A DNA stretch of 64,000 nucleotides from Muricea muricata (lineage: Eukaryota; Cnidaria; Anthozoa; Malacalcyonacea; Plexauridae). Positions 52,481-64,000 of this stretch are shown here, piece by piece (position 1 is the stretch's first letter; each line of letters opens with the position of its first letter). The DNA is taken from NCBI GenBank assembly GCA_963855995.1, contig OY979730.1:1178501-1242500 (forward strand), written 5' to 3'. Under the pieces are notes generated by a model. It worked only from the letters and a program-made list of their open reading frames with translations, was not told where the DNA came from and ran no database searches. The position numbers and the translations under genes are program-made.

Positions 52481-54657
52481 TCATTTTAGTAGACGCTTCA
52501 GTTCTTCAGTACTTGGGGTTGGTCCAGGGGGGAGATTGACACTGCAAGGACAGGTGAAACGGGATGAGTAGTACAACCACTTGTTATAGGTCAGGTAACC
52601 AGACTTCCCCGGCTCATACCAACCCACAAACTTGTTAGGCACGACTGGAACTAGAGGGAAAGAAAGATGTTGACATTACGTTAGGCTGCTCTAGATGTCC
52701 TACAGTATATACAATTTTTTTTTAATTCTTTTTTGTTACAGTGGGCTCTGGTCCCAGACGTTTGTCTTGTAGGATTGCTTTTCTTTTGATCGGTTATAAA
52801 TTTTGGTATAGCAGCGAAAACACGAAGAAGAAAGAGCAAGTGAAGGAAAAACCTCTCGTAGCAACTGTTTACAAACTCGTCAAGTCAACAAAACATTCAA
52901 ACTGAAATATTTCATCAACAAAGCACTGTAACAAAAAAGTATTGTATTACAGTATTTAAACTCTCTTTCACAATACCATAAAAATTTCATTTCATAAACA
53001 CCTCTTCTCTCAATACTAACCATAAGCATGTCTTCTCAAATGATGACACATCACCCTCGGCATCTTCCCAGTGATCATAACAGGAACATATAGGGTACCA
53101 GGGGTTTCAGGGGGTTGTTTAGTGACTCGTGATGACGGTGGTCCAGGCGGACCTGGGACACCTGGTGGACCTCCATCACCCTTGGGCCCCATAATTCCGG
53201 GAATTCCAGGAAAACCCTTATCACCTTCAAATATTAAATTTAAACTTAATGTTAAAATATGGTAATGATGGCAATAACTCGAACTACCATTGCCAGTGTA
53301 GGTAGTGCAATGTAAAGTACACAAAGGTTTCGTTTCTCTCCCTACCAAGAATAATTAGACGTCTCAAGCAAAGGCACTCGTCATTTTAATTAGTGAAGAA
53401 ACCTATACCATTGTGTAATAATAATAATTCCTACTTTAGCATGGAATTAGCCCTGCTCAAGCTGTGCCGGTAAAACAGTATATGTCAAAAGATTGAGATT
53501 GTTGAAAATTATGTGTGAATTTATCTACTCGGCACAATCTATATGATTCGTAAACTAAGAAGCGAAAACCCCTCTATCCGACTAGAATGTCTTGGTATTC
53601 CCCTGCAAAAAACCCCAACCTAATCATATAACTAGGTTACCCATAGGATGGGAAATGACATATAGAACATAATATATGAATAAACCTGGTCGTCCGTACG
53701 GCCCCTGAAAACCTTTCTCGCCCTTAGGACCTTCAGGGCAACGACATGGCGTTCCAATTGGTGGTTTGAAGACAGAGGATGCACTCTCCCCTTGTTTGCC
53801 TTTTTCACCCTTGGCCCCTTTTGGACCCTGTGCACCATGCCATCCTTGTGGGCCAGACTCATCCGGGCAAGCAACAGTCAGCGACGCTTGGCTTTGTGCT
53901 GTCACGTGTTGCAAGGCAATGAGGCAGACCCAAATTAGAATACCAAACATCTAAAAAGGGGAAGAAATTTTGAAGTTGAGCGGAAACACATTTCAGAATT
54001 ATTGGGCATCTTGTGTGAAGTTTGTTTAAATACTCTACATAGCAATTTTCTCAGAATATAATCAAATATTAGCATATGAGATTCTAATTTGAAATAGGAA
54101 TGAATGGACGTTAGTCAGGATTTCCTCTCAGGGTGAGCAGCAATTTTGTCACTGATAAGTACGTATCATATGATTCTTTGACATATAGTGGAATACGCGT
54201 TTGAACATACGCAACCCCAAGTACAGAAGAGGGGAGTCTATTGATCCAAAAAACATACAAGGAACTTAATATTTTTTGTGTTCATTCATTTTTTCATCAA
54301 TGACTGGATTTAAGAATCGCTTCCTCGAAAACTGTTCACCTTGAAATTGATAATTATGTTGACATATTATTAACTGTCTGTAGTCGAGTCAAATTAAAAC
54401 AGCCGCCACGAACTACAGTAGACGGATTTTGCGCGGACATGTTAGACGATAGTCCGCGGGTTGCGCACTAAAACTAAATTACGCTATTTATGCTTATAAA
54501 TGCGCGGACGACCACACTGGTAATATCTGGTAGTAAGTCTGGAAATATCTAGTATACACAACACGCATTATTAAATGTCACCATTAAATCATTGCTCGAA
54601 TATTGCTATTTTATAAACAATTGTATTCATTATAAAGCTTACCTGGCTTTGCCCCAT
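52481..54657 (-). CDS. Paralog C: secreted short collagen with novel C-terminal domain
   Basis: Exons 54657-54643 (MGQSQ), 53950-53686, 53224-53021 and 52650-52481 give 217 residues, with the same intron phases as paralog B. The signal peptide is MFGILIWVCLIALQHVTAQSQA. The first Gly-X-Y run is GPQGWHGAQGPKGAKGEKG, then KPPIGTPCRCPEGPKGEKG, and a second run GDKGFPGIPGIMGPKG to GPPGPP. The shared domain follows: TLYVPVMITGKMPRVMCHH, LRRHAY, intron, VPVVPNKFVGWYEPG, KWLYYSSRFTCPC, and a tail GPTPSTEELKRLLK. The five-residue first coding exon before the signal core is shared with B. It lies head-to-head with the WSC gene, 2.2 kb apart. Function unknown; secreted matrix-type protein by inference. 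Confidence 0.87.
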
Positions 54658-54899
54658 GTTATTACGGCGGAACCAACGAAATCGGTGATCGAAGACGGTT
54701 GATTATTTACAAATTTTCCAATCGCAGTTCGACGCAAGCAAACGCGAACTCCGACAAACAGTGGGCGACTGTTAGAACTGTTAAAAGATTTGATTGTCAT
54801 TCGATATGAACGGAATGCCTTCCTGGCCAGACCTAGGCAAGCCACTATTCCGGAAGACGCAAAGAAAATCATTCCACTACAACACCATTTGATCTATCC

Positions 54900-56527
54900 T
54901 TTTTTATATCATTATATTTATTCGCGGACGCAAATCGCTGTTTAGGCACGCGGTGCTGCAGTGTAAGCCATTTTGAACAATTTTCAAACTAACGTTTCCA
55001 GCGTGGGTAGCGCAGTCAAAAGCACGCAAAAATATAGAATCTCAAAAAAATAATAATTCGACGTTTCCTACCATTGCTGACTTAAAACCCCAGTTTTAAA
55101 CAATGAAGATTCGAAAAGGAACTATAGACTTTGAGCTTCATTTGATCGTGCAAAAGTTGCTATATTTTGAATTCACATGTTGGAACTATAGGTATTGCGT
55201 TTAGAACACAAACCAATGAGAAATAAAACTGACAATCTAAACACAAATAAATTGAGTGTTGTTGAAATACCACATAAATTTATTATTGCAAAGCTTTCTA
55301 TTCATATAAGCTCAAATTTTCATCAGCCGTAATAATGGATGATGAAGAAGATTAACACTGATGAAGATCCGAGCTTACGGAAAGCTTTGCAACCATAAAT
55401 TTACGCGATGTTTCCACAAAATTAACACTTAACTGTTCACCATGCAAACCTACAAAAAACTTAGCTATTTTAAACACAATTAAATTGTCATGTTTGCAAT
55501 AACTTTTGCCCAGCAGAATCGATTACATGAAAAAATTAGTGTCATGTAAGAGCGTCGTGTCGAGCTGAATTTTACTAAATTCACACTTTGACCAGGTCGA
55601 AATTTCTGCCCAGGAAGATGGGCTGAAATTCTCCCTAGGCTATAGTCAACCCTTGACAAATGCGTTTTACAGTTAATTCGTTTACTTGAGTTTCGCATCG
55701 TCCATAGATACAATCTCACAGGCCGTACCAGCGGATGAAAAATAATAGTGAATTCCCTAAACAACCTGCTCAAATTGCAGGTCAACTTGTAACAATCCTA
55801 TTGTTCAATTTTTTCGCTAATTTTCTCCCACAAGCAGTGGTTCGTGACTTATACAGCGGCTGACAAGAAATTATAAATATATATATATTCTCGCATTGAA
55901 ACCGACCAGAGCACTCGTGGAAGAATATCAAAATGCTAACGTTGCTTTCTCGCTGGTTCTTGGTCACACAGTTTGGTTGTCAAAATGCGCAGTAGGAAAT
56001 AATGTCGGGATTTTGAATAAAAAGAACTCAGGACGGTTTATTTGACAGGTCGTTGGTTTGGCAATGTAAGTGTTTATAAGACTTTAGGTTTTTCGTGCGG
56101 ACAACATTTGCTCTCATCACTTAAAAAACGCGGTGAACAAGTTAAGCGGCTGATTAAAAGCTCACCTTAAACGTGGATGAGAGTTACATAGGAGTTGCAG
56201 CAACTCTCCTTCGCGTTCAATGACCGCCAACTCTCATGCATCGACTCTAAATGACTTTGAGTTAGTTCACGGCATTTTCGCCGGTCAAAGAAGCAAAAAC
56301 TTTCATCAATTCCACTGAAATCAAAGCTTGATCAGAGTTAATAAGAAGAATTAGCGGATCAAACTCGAGCGAGAGTTACAACATAAACTTTTCATTTCAC
56401 CTGGTAACATAACCGGAGTATAGGCCTTTGTAAAGTTACCCAACCAAGGGAATTATGAAATTTTCGAATTAACTTTCGCTATTAGAACATTGTGTGTCTG
56501 CCGTCAAACTTCCTCCTAATTTATCAC
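54900..56527. other. Shared upstream region of paralog C and the WSC gene
   Basis: No gene is supported. A foldback at about 55240-55430 pairs TGGTATTTC/AAATTTATTATTGCAAAGC with GCAACCATAAATTTACGCGATG in a MITE-like way. It resembles the 11630-11760 foldback (ATAAATTTACG...TCCACAAAATTA). Promoters of the two divergent genes should lie here. Confidence 0.35.
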
Positions 56528-56737
56528 TTAGACCCCGTTCACACGAGACCGGATCCGTGTGATCTCGACATTTAGTTCGGTCACTTTACGGTCACATTTA
56601 CTCTTACCACTTTTTCTATGGTACGTTTTAATTAAGTTCTGTAATATTATCACAAATTTAAGAGTCATGCTCGTCTTGAAACTTGTCAAATTGATATGGT
56701 GACCATACGGATCCGGTCCCGTGTGAACGGGGTCTTA
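56528..56737. mobile_element. Harbinger-type MITE with TTA duplication
   Basis: TTA then GACCCCGTTCACACG mirrors CGTGTGAACGGGGTC then TTA, 210 bases in all, with inner GGATCCG and CGGATCCGG blocks. It is a clean copy just upstream of the WSC gene start; a mutated relative lies at 48284. Confidence 0.8.
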
Positions 56738-56814
56738 TATTATCCGTTTTTTCATTACGCAAAGCTCTCATTCAACATGACGAAATTTGATGGTGGTTTA
56801 TGCTAGTTGTATCG

Positions 56815-59800
56815 ATGAAGGTCTGGTATTTGGTGCTTCAACTGCTTTTGCACTCAGCCACAACATGGACAGGCGGTGAGATGTAACTCATATTTAGTCC
56901 ACGAGTCTTAGTGCTTGATGATTTAGAGCGAGAAATCATATTTACCACAAAGACTATGAGAACAGTATAGTTTTGGGGCAGAAATTAAACCTGCACAGTG
57001 TTGAAGTGTTGTTACCTACTGAACGATATGTTATAATATTAGGGCAAAAGTAGTAGGTGTTAATATTGCTCAATATGGCTTATTATAACTCATTATAGAT
57101 GCAATAAAAGTCTCTGTATTTAGTTGATCTTTAATTATATAAATTTGTTCAAATTATTTGAATTGTGTTCAAATTACATTCTTATATAACCTCTCCTCTT
57201 GAACCAATGATCTACATTGTATTTCCAGAGCTAAGATGTCTTCGTCCTGGGGCACCTGTGATCAGTCTGTACAAGGGCAACAGCTACTTTGCTGGCCGCG
57301 TGGACGGCCTGGGTGAGACCATTGACGTCACGTTTCAAAATGGCAAACAGCAGACGTACAATTCGTTCACGAATGACGTCATTGTTGATGATGTCCCAGA
57401 CATTAGCGAGCTTGAAGGCGGGTCACGTGTTTTGGCCCGACGGCCAAGTTCGACCTCGTTTGAACCGGGTTTTGTGAATGGCACCCTGGAAGGCTTCCCA
57501 TCGAATGATACGTTTCTAGTCAACTATGATAGTGGAGAAAATATCGCCAGGAATATACAAGATATAAGATTAGCTGTCAAACCACGTTCTTGCAGTGAGT
57601 ACTGACCGTTGATATGAACAAGTACACAATCGCACAGAATATTTCACTGGCCGAAAACAATGTCAGCTAATCCCAATCCTAAACATCGACCACGGACAGT
57701 AACTCTAAACATGTTTAGTAACTGGTAAAGGCCATGTTAAAGCCCATATTAAAGTTCAACAGTTTTAAGTTAAAGTGACTTTTTATCACTTTTCTCATTG
57801 CTTTTTTAAGGCTTTGGGTAAAAAAGGTGGCACGAAGTGCTTGACCTCCTTGACCTTGAAGTGCTTGTTTAGTTAATTCAAAAGTTCAAATAGCTCGGTA
57901 CCATTCTATGCTTGCATGAACTATAATCGTGGCCATAACCACAACAGAAAATCACAATATTCGTCTCTATCGATATTTCGAATCACCTTCCTCGCTCCGC
58001 ATTTTATGTATTATGCCTCCCTTTTCCCCACAACAGTGTTGGTTGATATTGTTTAGATTGTAGCAGTACTAATCACAACATTGAGTCGGAGAGAGGGGGA
58101 AACAACTTGAAGGAAATCAATTTTATTAACAGTTTTGTCCACGATTGTAGAACAATATAGAGTAACTGTATGAGCATGAAACTTACTAAATCTGTTGAAC
58201 TGGTATCAAACAGTACTGGCTGAATTTCTCTAACTTTTTTTCTAAATGGTCATTATATGCAGTGAACGAGAAAGGCATCTACATTGGCTGCTTTGAAAAT
58301 GTTGTCAATAATTTCTTGACCAACTACTATCCAGTCAACCCAACCGATGTTGCCACGTGTAACTGGGCGTGTTTCACACGTGGCTTTAGCTTCGCCGGAT
58401 TACAAAATGGTAGCTGGTGTTTTTGTGGTAATCACGTGAATGATTCGCTGAAGGTCGACGATAACGATTGTAATATTGCATGTCGGGATAGCCGCGAAGA
58501 TGTATGCGGTGGATATCAGAGGATGACTGTGTACTGGACAGGTTAGCTCTAACTTTAACTTAAAGTGGCTATTACTTTAACTTAAGTAGGTTCTATAACT
58601 TTAAGGAGGTTCTATAACAGGTTAGCTCTAACTTTAACTTAAAGTGGCTATTACTTTAACTTAAGGAGGTTCTATAACTTTAAGGAGATTCTATAACAGG
58701 TTAGCTATCACTTCAACTTAAGGAGGTTCTCGTGAATACTGATGTTTGAAACAAGTTATTAACAACTTCTGACAATCATGTAACAACAGGTCTTTGTCAG
58801 AGTTGTTAGGCCAACCTTGTAACATGTCTGATATTCCCATCAAGATTGATACAAATTGTTTCAAACTTATTGAAAACTTGAGACAAGCATTGTGAACATA
58901 ACAAGTAACAGACTTGTGTTTAGAATTTTACGTGTGCACAAGAGAGATCTAACGAGAACAATATTTTTAAAATTTTTCAGGCGCGGATTATAACGATAGC
59001 AGGGCTGACGACCTGAGAGAATTTGCAGGTTGAGTAAATACATAATACATGAACCTATACGACAGACTGACTTCATCCGCACCTTGGGGAGCGGCCATTA
59101 TTATTTAGTCAGTGTGGTGAGACTCCTGAAATTTCTGCTGTGACAGTACAAATATTGACATACGGTGTTATAAACCAAGCTTAACTCACTGCAATTATTC
59201 CTAAATAATTTCGCGTAAATGAGTCTTAACTTACCAATTCTGTCTAAGCAATTTTGCCTAAGGAATCTTAAGTGATTTCGTATTAGTAATTACGTAAAGC
59301 TATCATTTATTTACTCTTGTTTCCACTGACCTCTAACAGACGCTTCTGGGCAACTAACGTCCGATCAAGATTTGTTAAAGTCGGAATCGCCCACCGAAAG
59401 CGCATGTGCGGATCTTTACGACAGTTCACAATGCAACACGTGGGCTGAAGAATCAAAATGCATCGAGAATCCTGATTGGATGATCCCTAACTGCAAGAAA
59501 AGTTGCTATGCGTGTAGTTATGAAGACCACGGTTAGTGCTTTCTATAATCCGGGACAAAACAATCTACGACACAAAATCGTAGGTATCAACAACATCGTA
59601 TTGTGGGACGAGATTGAGGGAAGGTGTCTGAAAATAAACGGATATTGAAATTTTTAACAAGTGTCAGAAATGTTTTGTCCGAGAGTGTAATTAGGCCTGA
59701 AAGCTTGCTGCCAGAAAAACTGAAACAAAGCAAAATTCTCACATTGTAGACAAGTCAGATTCCAGTCAAGTGTACACTCCAGTTACACCAACGCAGTCTG

Positions 59801-62800
59801 GGACACAATCCAACTTGTATCAGTCTCCAGCTAGTTACCAGGCTTCTTCCGATTACTCACAGAATTCTTACTCGACAGCCCAGGATTCCTCAACGCAGTT
59901 ATCGTCCAAGAAGTCTGATCATCCCGTCTTGGACAGTAAGTTGTCGTCAGAACCGTTAAACGTCATTCTATCCCCTTGCTGCCTCTAACAACGTTAGCAT
60001 TACATTATTTTCCAGACACGAGCAACACGCCGGGCTATCTCGGATGTTTCCGGGACTCTCCGACCTCGCACGACCTCGAGTATCTTGCTGACATTAGACC
60101 ATTGTCGATCCGCGGTTGCATAACTAAATGCAAATCTATGAGATTTCCCTACGCTGGTGTCCAGTCCTCCTCTTCCTGTTACTGCGGCTTGCACTACGGT
60201 AAATATGGTCAGCTGGAACACGAGGACTGTAATACCCCCTGCGAAGCTGATTCGTCGGAAATGTGCGGAGGAAATTCCATGAATTCTCTGTATCATACAG
60301 GTATTGAGTCACGAGCGTTTTTACATATGCTAAAGCCTGGTTTACATTGTCGTAAGAATCCGGGATTTTCTCCTTCTCACGTATGTGAATGAATGTATGA
60401 ACAAGTAAATATAGGACAAACATTAGATTGGTTTAATAATGGTATAGAATTCACTTAATCACATCGCCCAGAAGACGTCCGGTTCATGCGACAACTGTGA
60501 ACCCTCAGGCTTAAAATTTTGGATGTGAAAAGTGCGTACCGCCTAACCGTGGGCTCACGCTTTTTCTTCGAGGTTTTCCTGTGAGATTCAAGTCAGCAGA
60601 AAGTGATTTAACAAGTAAGTTTCCATTGTCAGGCCCGAGTCAAACATGATTGAAAGTGCAGCAGAAATACTAGTCACACAAGCTTAGTTGGCTTTTCATT
60701 ATTAATCGTTCCTTTTCCAAACACCAGTACACTAAGATATAAAACAGAAGTCGAGTGAAGGCCCTCTTGTCATAAAACCTTTACCGAGACTTGAAATGAC
60801 CCCGTAACAAACTTTGTTTGACCTGGGAACCTTACAGTTATTTTTTTGTCCTGTAAAAACGGATCAATACTTGGCAAAAAGAAAATACATAACATGTTGA
60901 ATTTTAACAACTTGTTGTCTTTTAACAGGACAGAATCCTCCCTCATCGCCAGTATCTGTAAACAACATCGCCACTGGTACTTCGTACCCAGCTAGTTCTT
61001 ATAATTACCCCACACAATACCCACAAACCTCCTACCCACAGCAAAACGTTGGCTATGCCCCATCTGTTTATTCCCAGCCCGCATCTCCCTATACTCGGGC
61101 AGGAGTGCCCAGTCAAACAGGTTACCTTCAGGCGCAAAGAAACGGCTACCAACAACCTGCATATAGTCACAATAATCAGGCGAATATTCCCGCGCAGCCT
61201 GAGTCCACAAATGCCAACACAAGGGATTACTCCCCGGTAGACTCAAGTTCGTATCGGTGGAGAGAAACCTATGTGAAACTCCGGCAACAAGAACAGGAAC
61301 GATATTCGAAACCAAGCCCCAGAAATCTGAGAAGACTTAGCAAACTACCCGGAAACTCTTGGGCCAAAATTCGAGAAAATTCTAGGAAACGAACGAAAAC
61401 AAAAGATTTCTCAAAATTTCAAAATTCCAGAAACGAGGCAAAATCTCAGAAAGAGTCTACGAAGTCATCCAGTGGTTTGTCTCAATCGCTATACACCCAA
61501 GTGATGTCCCAAATGAAAAAGAATCCTCGTGGGAGCAACTCTGATGGGAAAAAAATTCTCGGAAAAAGCACCGAACCTCGGCACAAACAGTTCGAAAAAC
61601 CTGGCGTATTTCTGAGAAAAAAGGCTTCGAAAAAGAACAGTTTTCTGGCGTTCCTTCCACGCGAGGTGACCAGAAACGAAACCCTTTTGGAAAAAGTCTA
61701 CGACATGCTTTCGGTCATGTTGAAAAATCTAAGACATCATAAAAAAAGTTCCATGAAAACTCTTAAAAGATATTTAAAATTCTCGGAAAGAAACAGCAAG
61801 CATTCGAAGCAACTCAGAAAGCACGAAAAAAGCTCCTTCAAAAATCTTAGGAAATACTTGAAACTTTCGGCAAGCAACAAGGAAACATCGGACTTGACAG
61901 GGAAGGCGGCGGCGCTACACTCTTCTGACAACGAAAAATTGCCAGGTGGTTCAAGAAAGCCGGTTGAAAGAGGGAAATATGAAGAGGTCAAACCACCTAA
62001 AACGCAAACAAAAGACAGACAGCTGGTGGCGAAGAATATTTCATTGCCGCACCAGGAAATGACAGGAAGTCATCCTCCCGGGGGACAAAAGCAACTAAGC
62101 AAGTCAGAGGAGATTTCAAACCCAGGCATGCAGACGATGACGTATGAACCACGTGGTGACCAAACGACAAGAGAGGACGTCCATCAATTCTCGGAAAAGA
62201 AAAAGGTCTTGAATGATAGCCATCGTGTCAGGAGCGAAGCGAAGTTGAATTCAAAGAACAAAAACGCCCCATCATTCACAGAAGTAGCCAGGACACAATA
62301 CAGTGATGTTGGCAAGTCAACTCTGTCACACTTAGGCAGTTCACCTCAGATACAAAACAAGTTACCAGGGCAAGCTCAAGATCACGCCATATCATCGACG
62401 ATACATCGGAATACGTCGAACTTGATTCAGAAGAACGAAGGCGAAACAAAACCAAAGGTAAGCCAGAATCACTGCTCCTAAATATTGACTGGATAGAGTT
62501 CCACGCGATAAAAACATTAAAGATTAAAGTTTATCTATTATGTAAACAAGCGCTTTGCTTACATTTTGAACTTTTATATTTATAAACTAAGATATGGTGG
62601 CAACTCAATTTGTTTTGCTAGTAAATTAATATAAACCAAAGTTGAATCCAGCTTAGAAAGGATATGAAATGTGCGAAATTTATGTAATGTTTATATCTGC
62701 GAATCCCCTTTGTTATGAAGAGTTTATACCATCTTTAACTCCATTCCCTTGCTCTGAAAACTGCAAGATCACTATTATTTTGCAACTAAAAAATAGTAGA

Positions 62801-64000
62801 AAAATGCATGAATAAATCTCAATTAAATTGTATTTGCAGTTGAGTGATAATTCCGAAGGTAGCAAAGTGACAAGGCATCAGGACAATGTATCGAGGATCC
62901 AGGAAATTACCACAAGTTACAATTTCCAACCCAAAAGCGACGTCAAAAATTTTGCTAATTCTCAACAACCATATCAATACCAACAGAGCAGCGTTGAAAA
63001 GCCGCTGGCAGAAAAGAACGCTGGAGTGGGCCTAGAAAATTTGCCAAAGCATACAACAACCAAGAAATTGAAGAGTCAGATGAAAATGTCTAGCCCTGAG
63101 GTAAGAGAGCGGGTGAATTTTGGCCAGGAATATGCAGTAATTATGGATTTAACTTCTATATTGTTCTATAGTATTTAAATGTTTTAATGAAAAATTACCA
63201 TTATCATAACTATAGACTATGTTTTGACGGCAAGCCAGAACGATCTGTATCAGCTAGAACAGCTATAGAGAAAGAGCACCTTATAAATTAACAAAGTTTG
63301 GTGCGAATTATTGTACAATATGGAAAACATATATAGCATTGCGAAGTTTGCAAATTTTGTATATATTTGTATTTCGACTCAAATGTGGTAGGCTTGTCCG
63401 AGCGTAATACAAATATAAACAAAATATGCAAACTTGCTACGTATATATTTACCGTATTTTACCAGCAAACGTTGCAATTTTACGAGTTTCGGGATGCTCT
63501 TTTTAGCTGTAGCGAAACATTTCGTTCATTTTGCCTGGATTGAAATTTAGTCTATTATGTATGAAAATTTTCTGTTGAAAACTCTTAAACTTTCATCATT
63601 GTTTGATCAGAGCTTGAAAGCGAGAAACCAAACGGAAGCAGAGAAGACGGTTGAGAAAAGCAACGACGAGATTATTTCGACCATCGTTGATATGCTGGAG
63701 AATGAAAAGACAATAAGGCTAATGAATAACACTCGAGATGAACGAAGAAAACGGCACGATGGAAGAGGGAAACAACGCAAAAATGGCAAGAAACGAGCTT
63801 ATAAAAGGCACAACAAGAAGGCAAAACGCAAGAAAAGACCGCAAAAAAGAAAACATAACAAGCACAAGGAGAATGTCACAAAAGAGTTGCACAAGAAAGA
63901 CCGAATAGAACGGGTATCTGCCCGAAATAAAGCAGATGATGACGAAGACAACCTGATGAAAGAAGAGGAAGACTATCTGGAAAATAATGGAATGCTTGAC
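56815..64000 (+). CDS. Secreted Tudor-like / WSC / ShKT / WSC protein with long basic tail (3' end outside)
   Basis: Exons 56815-56875, 57229-57594, 58263-58541, 58981-59028, 59340-59531, 59750-59935, 60016-60300, 60929-62457, 62840-63100 and 63611-64000+ give 1,199 residues, all in phase. The signal peptide is MKVWYLVLQLLLHSATTW. Residues about 24-140 form a Tudor-like (DUF4537-like) module with AGRVDGLGETIDVTFQNG and GSRVLARRPSSTSFEPG. WSC1 (about 143-235) runs from YIGCFENV to CFCGN and DVCGGYQRMTVYWTG. An ShKT-type six-cysteine module (about 274-311) has CNTWAEESKC and CKKSCYAC. A Ser/Thr/Gln-rich linker leads to WSC2 (about 378-472; LGCFRDS, CYCGLHYG, EMCGGNSMN). A Pro/Tyr/Gln-rich stretch precedes over 600 Lys/Arg/Ser-rich residues. 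WSC binds carbohydrate in other proteins. Likely a matrix or carbohydrate-binding secreted protein. Confidence 0.88.
58535..58725 (+). repeat. Roughly 80-bp tandem repeat at an exon-intron border
   Basis: The unit ACAGGTTAGCTCTAACTTTAACTTAAAGTGGC...GGTTCTATA starts at 58537, again near 58617 and, partly, near 58696. The first copy's ACAG/GTTAGC is the splice donor of the WSC1 exon, so donor-like sites are repeated in the intron. Confidence 0.8.
63310..63560. mobile_element. Third member of the GCGAAGTTTGC foldback family
   Basis: ATTGTACAATATGGAAAACATATATAGCATTGCGAAGTTTGCAAATTTTGTATATA-type sequence is mirrored by ATAAACAAAATATGCAAACTTGC and TTTACCGTATTTTACCAG. The tail TTTTGCCTGGATTGAAATTTAGTCT matches the tail near 26658 of the second member. 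It lies in the last visible intron of the WSC gene. Confidence 0.6.

Noticed and set aside
40500-54657. Nematocyst minicollagen identity for paralogs B and C
   Set aside because: They lack the polyproline flanks and the CxxxCxxxCxxxCxxxCC domains that define minicollagens.
59340-59531. Calling the ShKT-containing gene a toxin
   Set aside because: The six-cysteine module is one part of a large multidomain secreted protein; ShKT modules are common in non-toxic matrix proteins and enzymes.

Overview
The window looks like a gene-dense piece of an AT-rich metazoan genome, most likely an anthozoan cnidarian (stony coral or sea anemone). This is inferred from animal-type genes with many short exons and GT-AG introns, the WSC/ShKT/collagen repertoire, and many short palindromic DNA-transposon derivatives. 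No bacterial-style operons, CRISPR arrays or intact autonomous transposons were seen. Exon boundaries were read by eye from GT/AG sites, reading phase and family similarity, so single-base errors are possible.

Layout. (1) 590-3951 (+): 3' part of a coronin (CORO2-like) actin-binding WD40 gene with an unusually long C-terminal extension. (2) 3990-8340: gene-free and full of foldback/MITE elements, including one inserted into a tRNA-like sequence. (3) 8348-8998 (-): an intronless LRAT/NlpC-P60-fold (PLAAT-like) gene, followed by a decayed partial tandem copy at about 9597-9990. (4) 12495-18016 (-): a split gene for a two-RRM RNA-binding protein of the RBPMS/couch potato/MEC-8 family. It is made of very short exons that long-ORF scans miss. 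(5) 20230-30955 (+): a complete 20-exon cytosolic aconitase/iron regulatory protein 1 (892 residues). (6) 33275-34100 (+): a small GPI-anchored-type Ly6/uPAR three-finger protein.

(7) 36430-54657 (-): three tandem paralogous genes (A 36430-37336, B 40500-44126, C 52481-54657). They encode small secreted proteins that share an unrecognised Cys/Trp/Tyr-rich C-terminal domain split by a phase-1 intron at the same codon. B and C carry two short Gly-X-Y collagen stretches in front of it; A has only the domain. This cluster is the best candidate here for something undescribed. (8) A roughly 1.44-kb nested palindrome (45525-46967) plus a diverged third unit lies between B and C. (9) 56815-64000+ (+): a secreted multidomain protein (signal peptide, Tudor-like module, WSC, ShKT, WSC, then a very long Lys/Arg/Ser-rich tail) that runs off the window.

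The last four protein-coding loci (Ly6, A/B/C, WSC/ShKT) all encode secreted or surface products, so the right half of the window may be an extracellular-matrix or cell-surface neighbourhood. That functional link is inference. The left half holds housekeeping or cytoplasmic genes.
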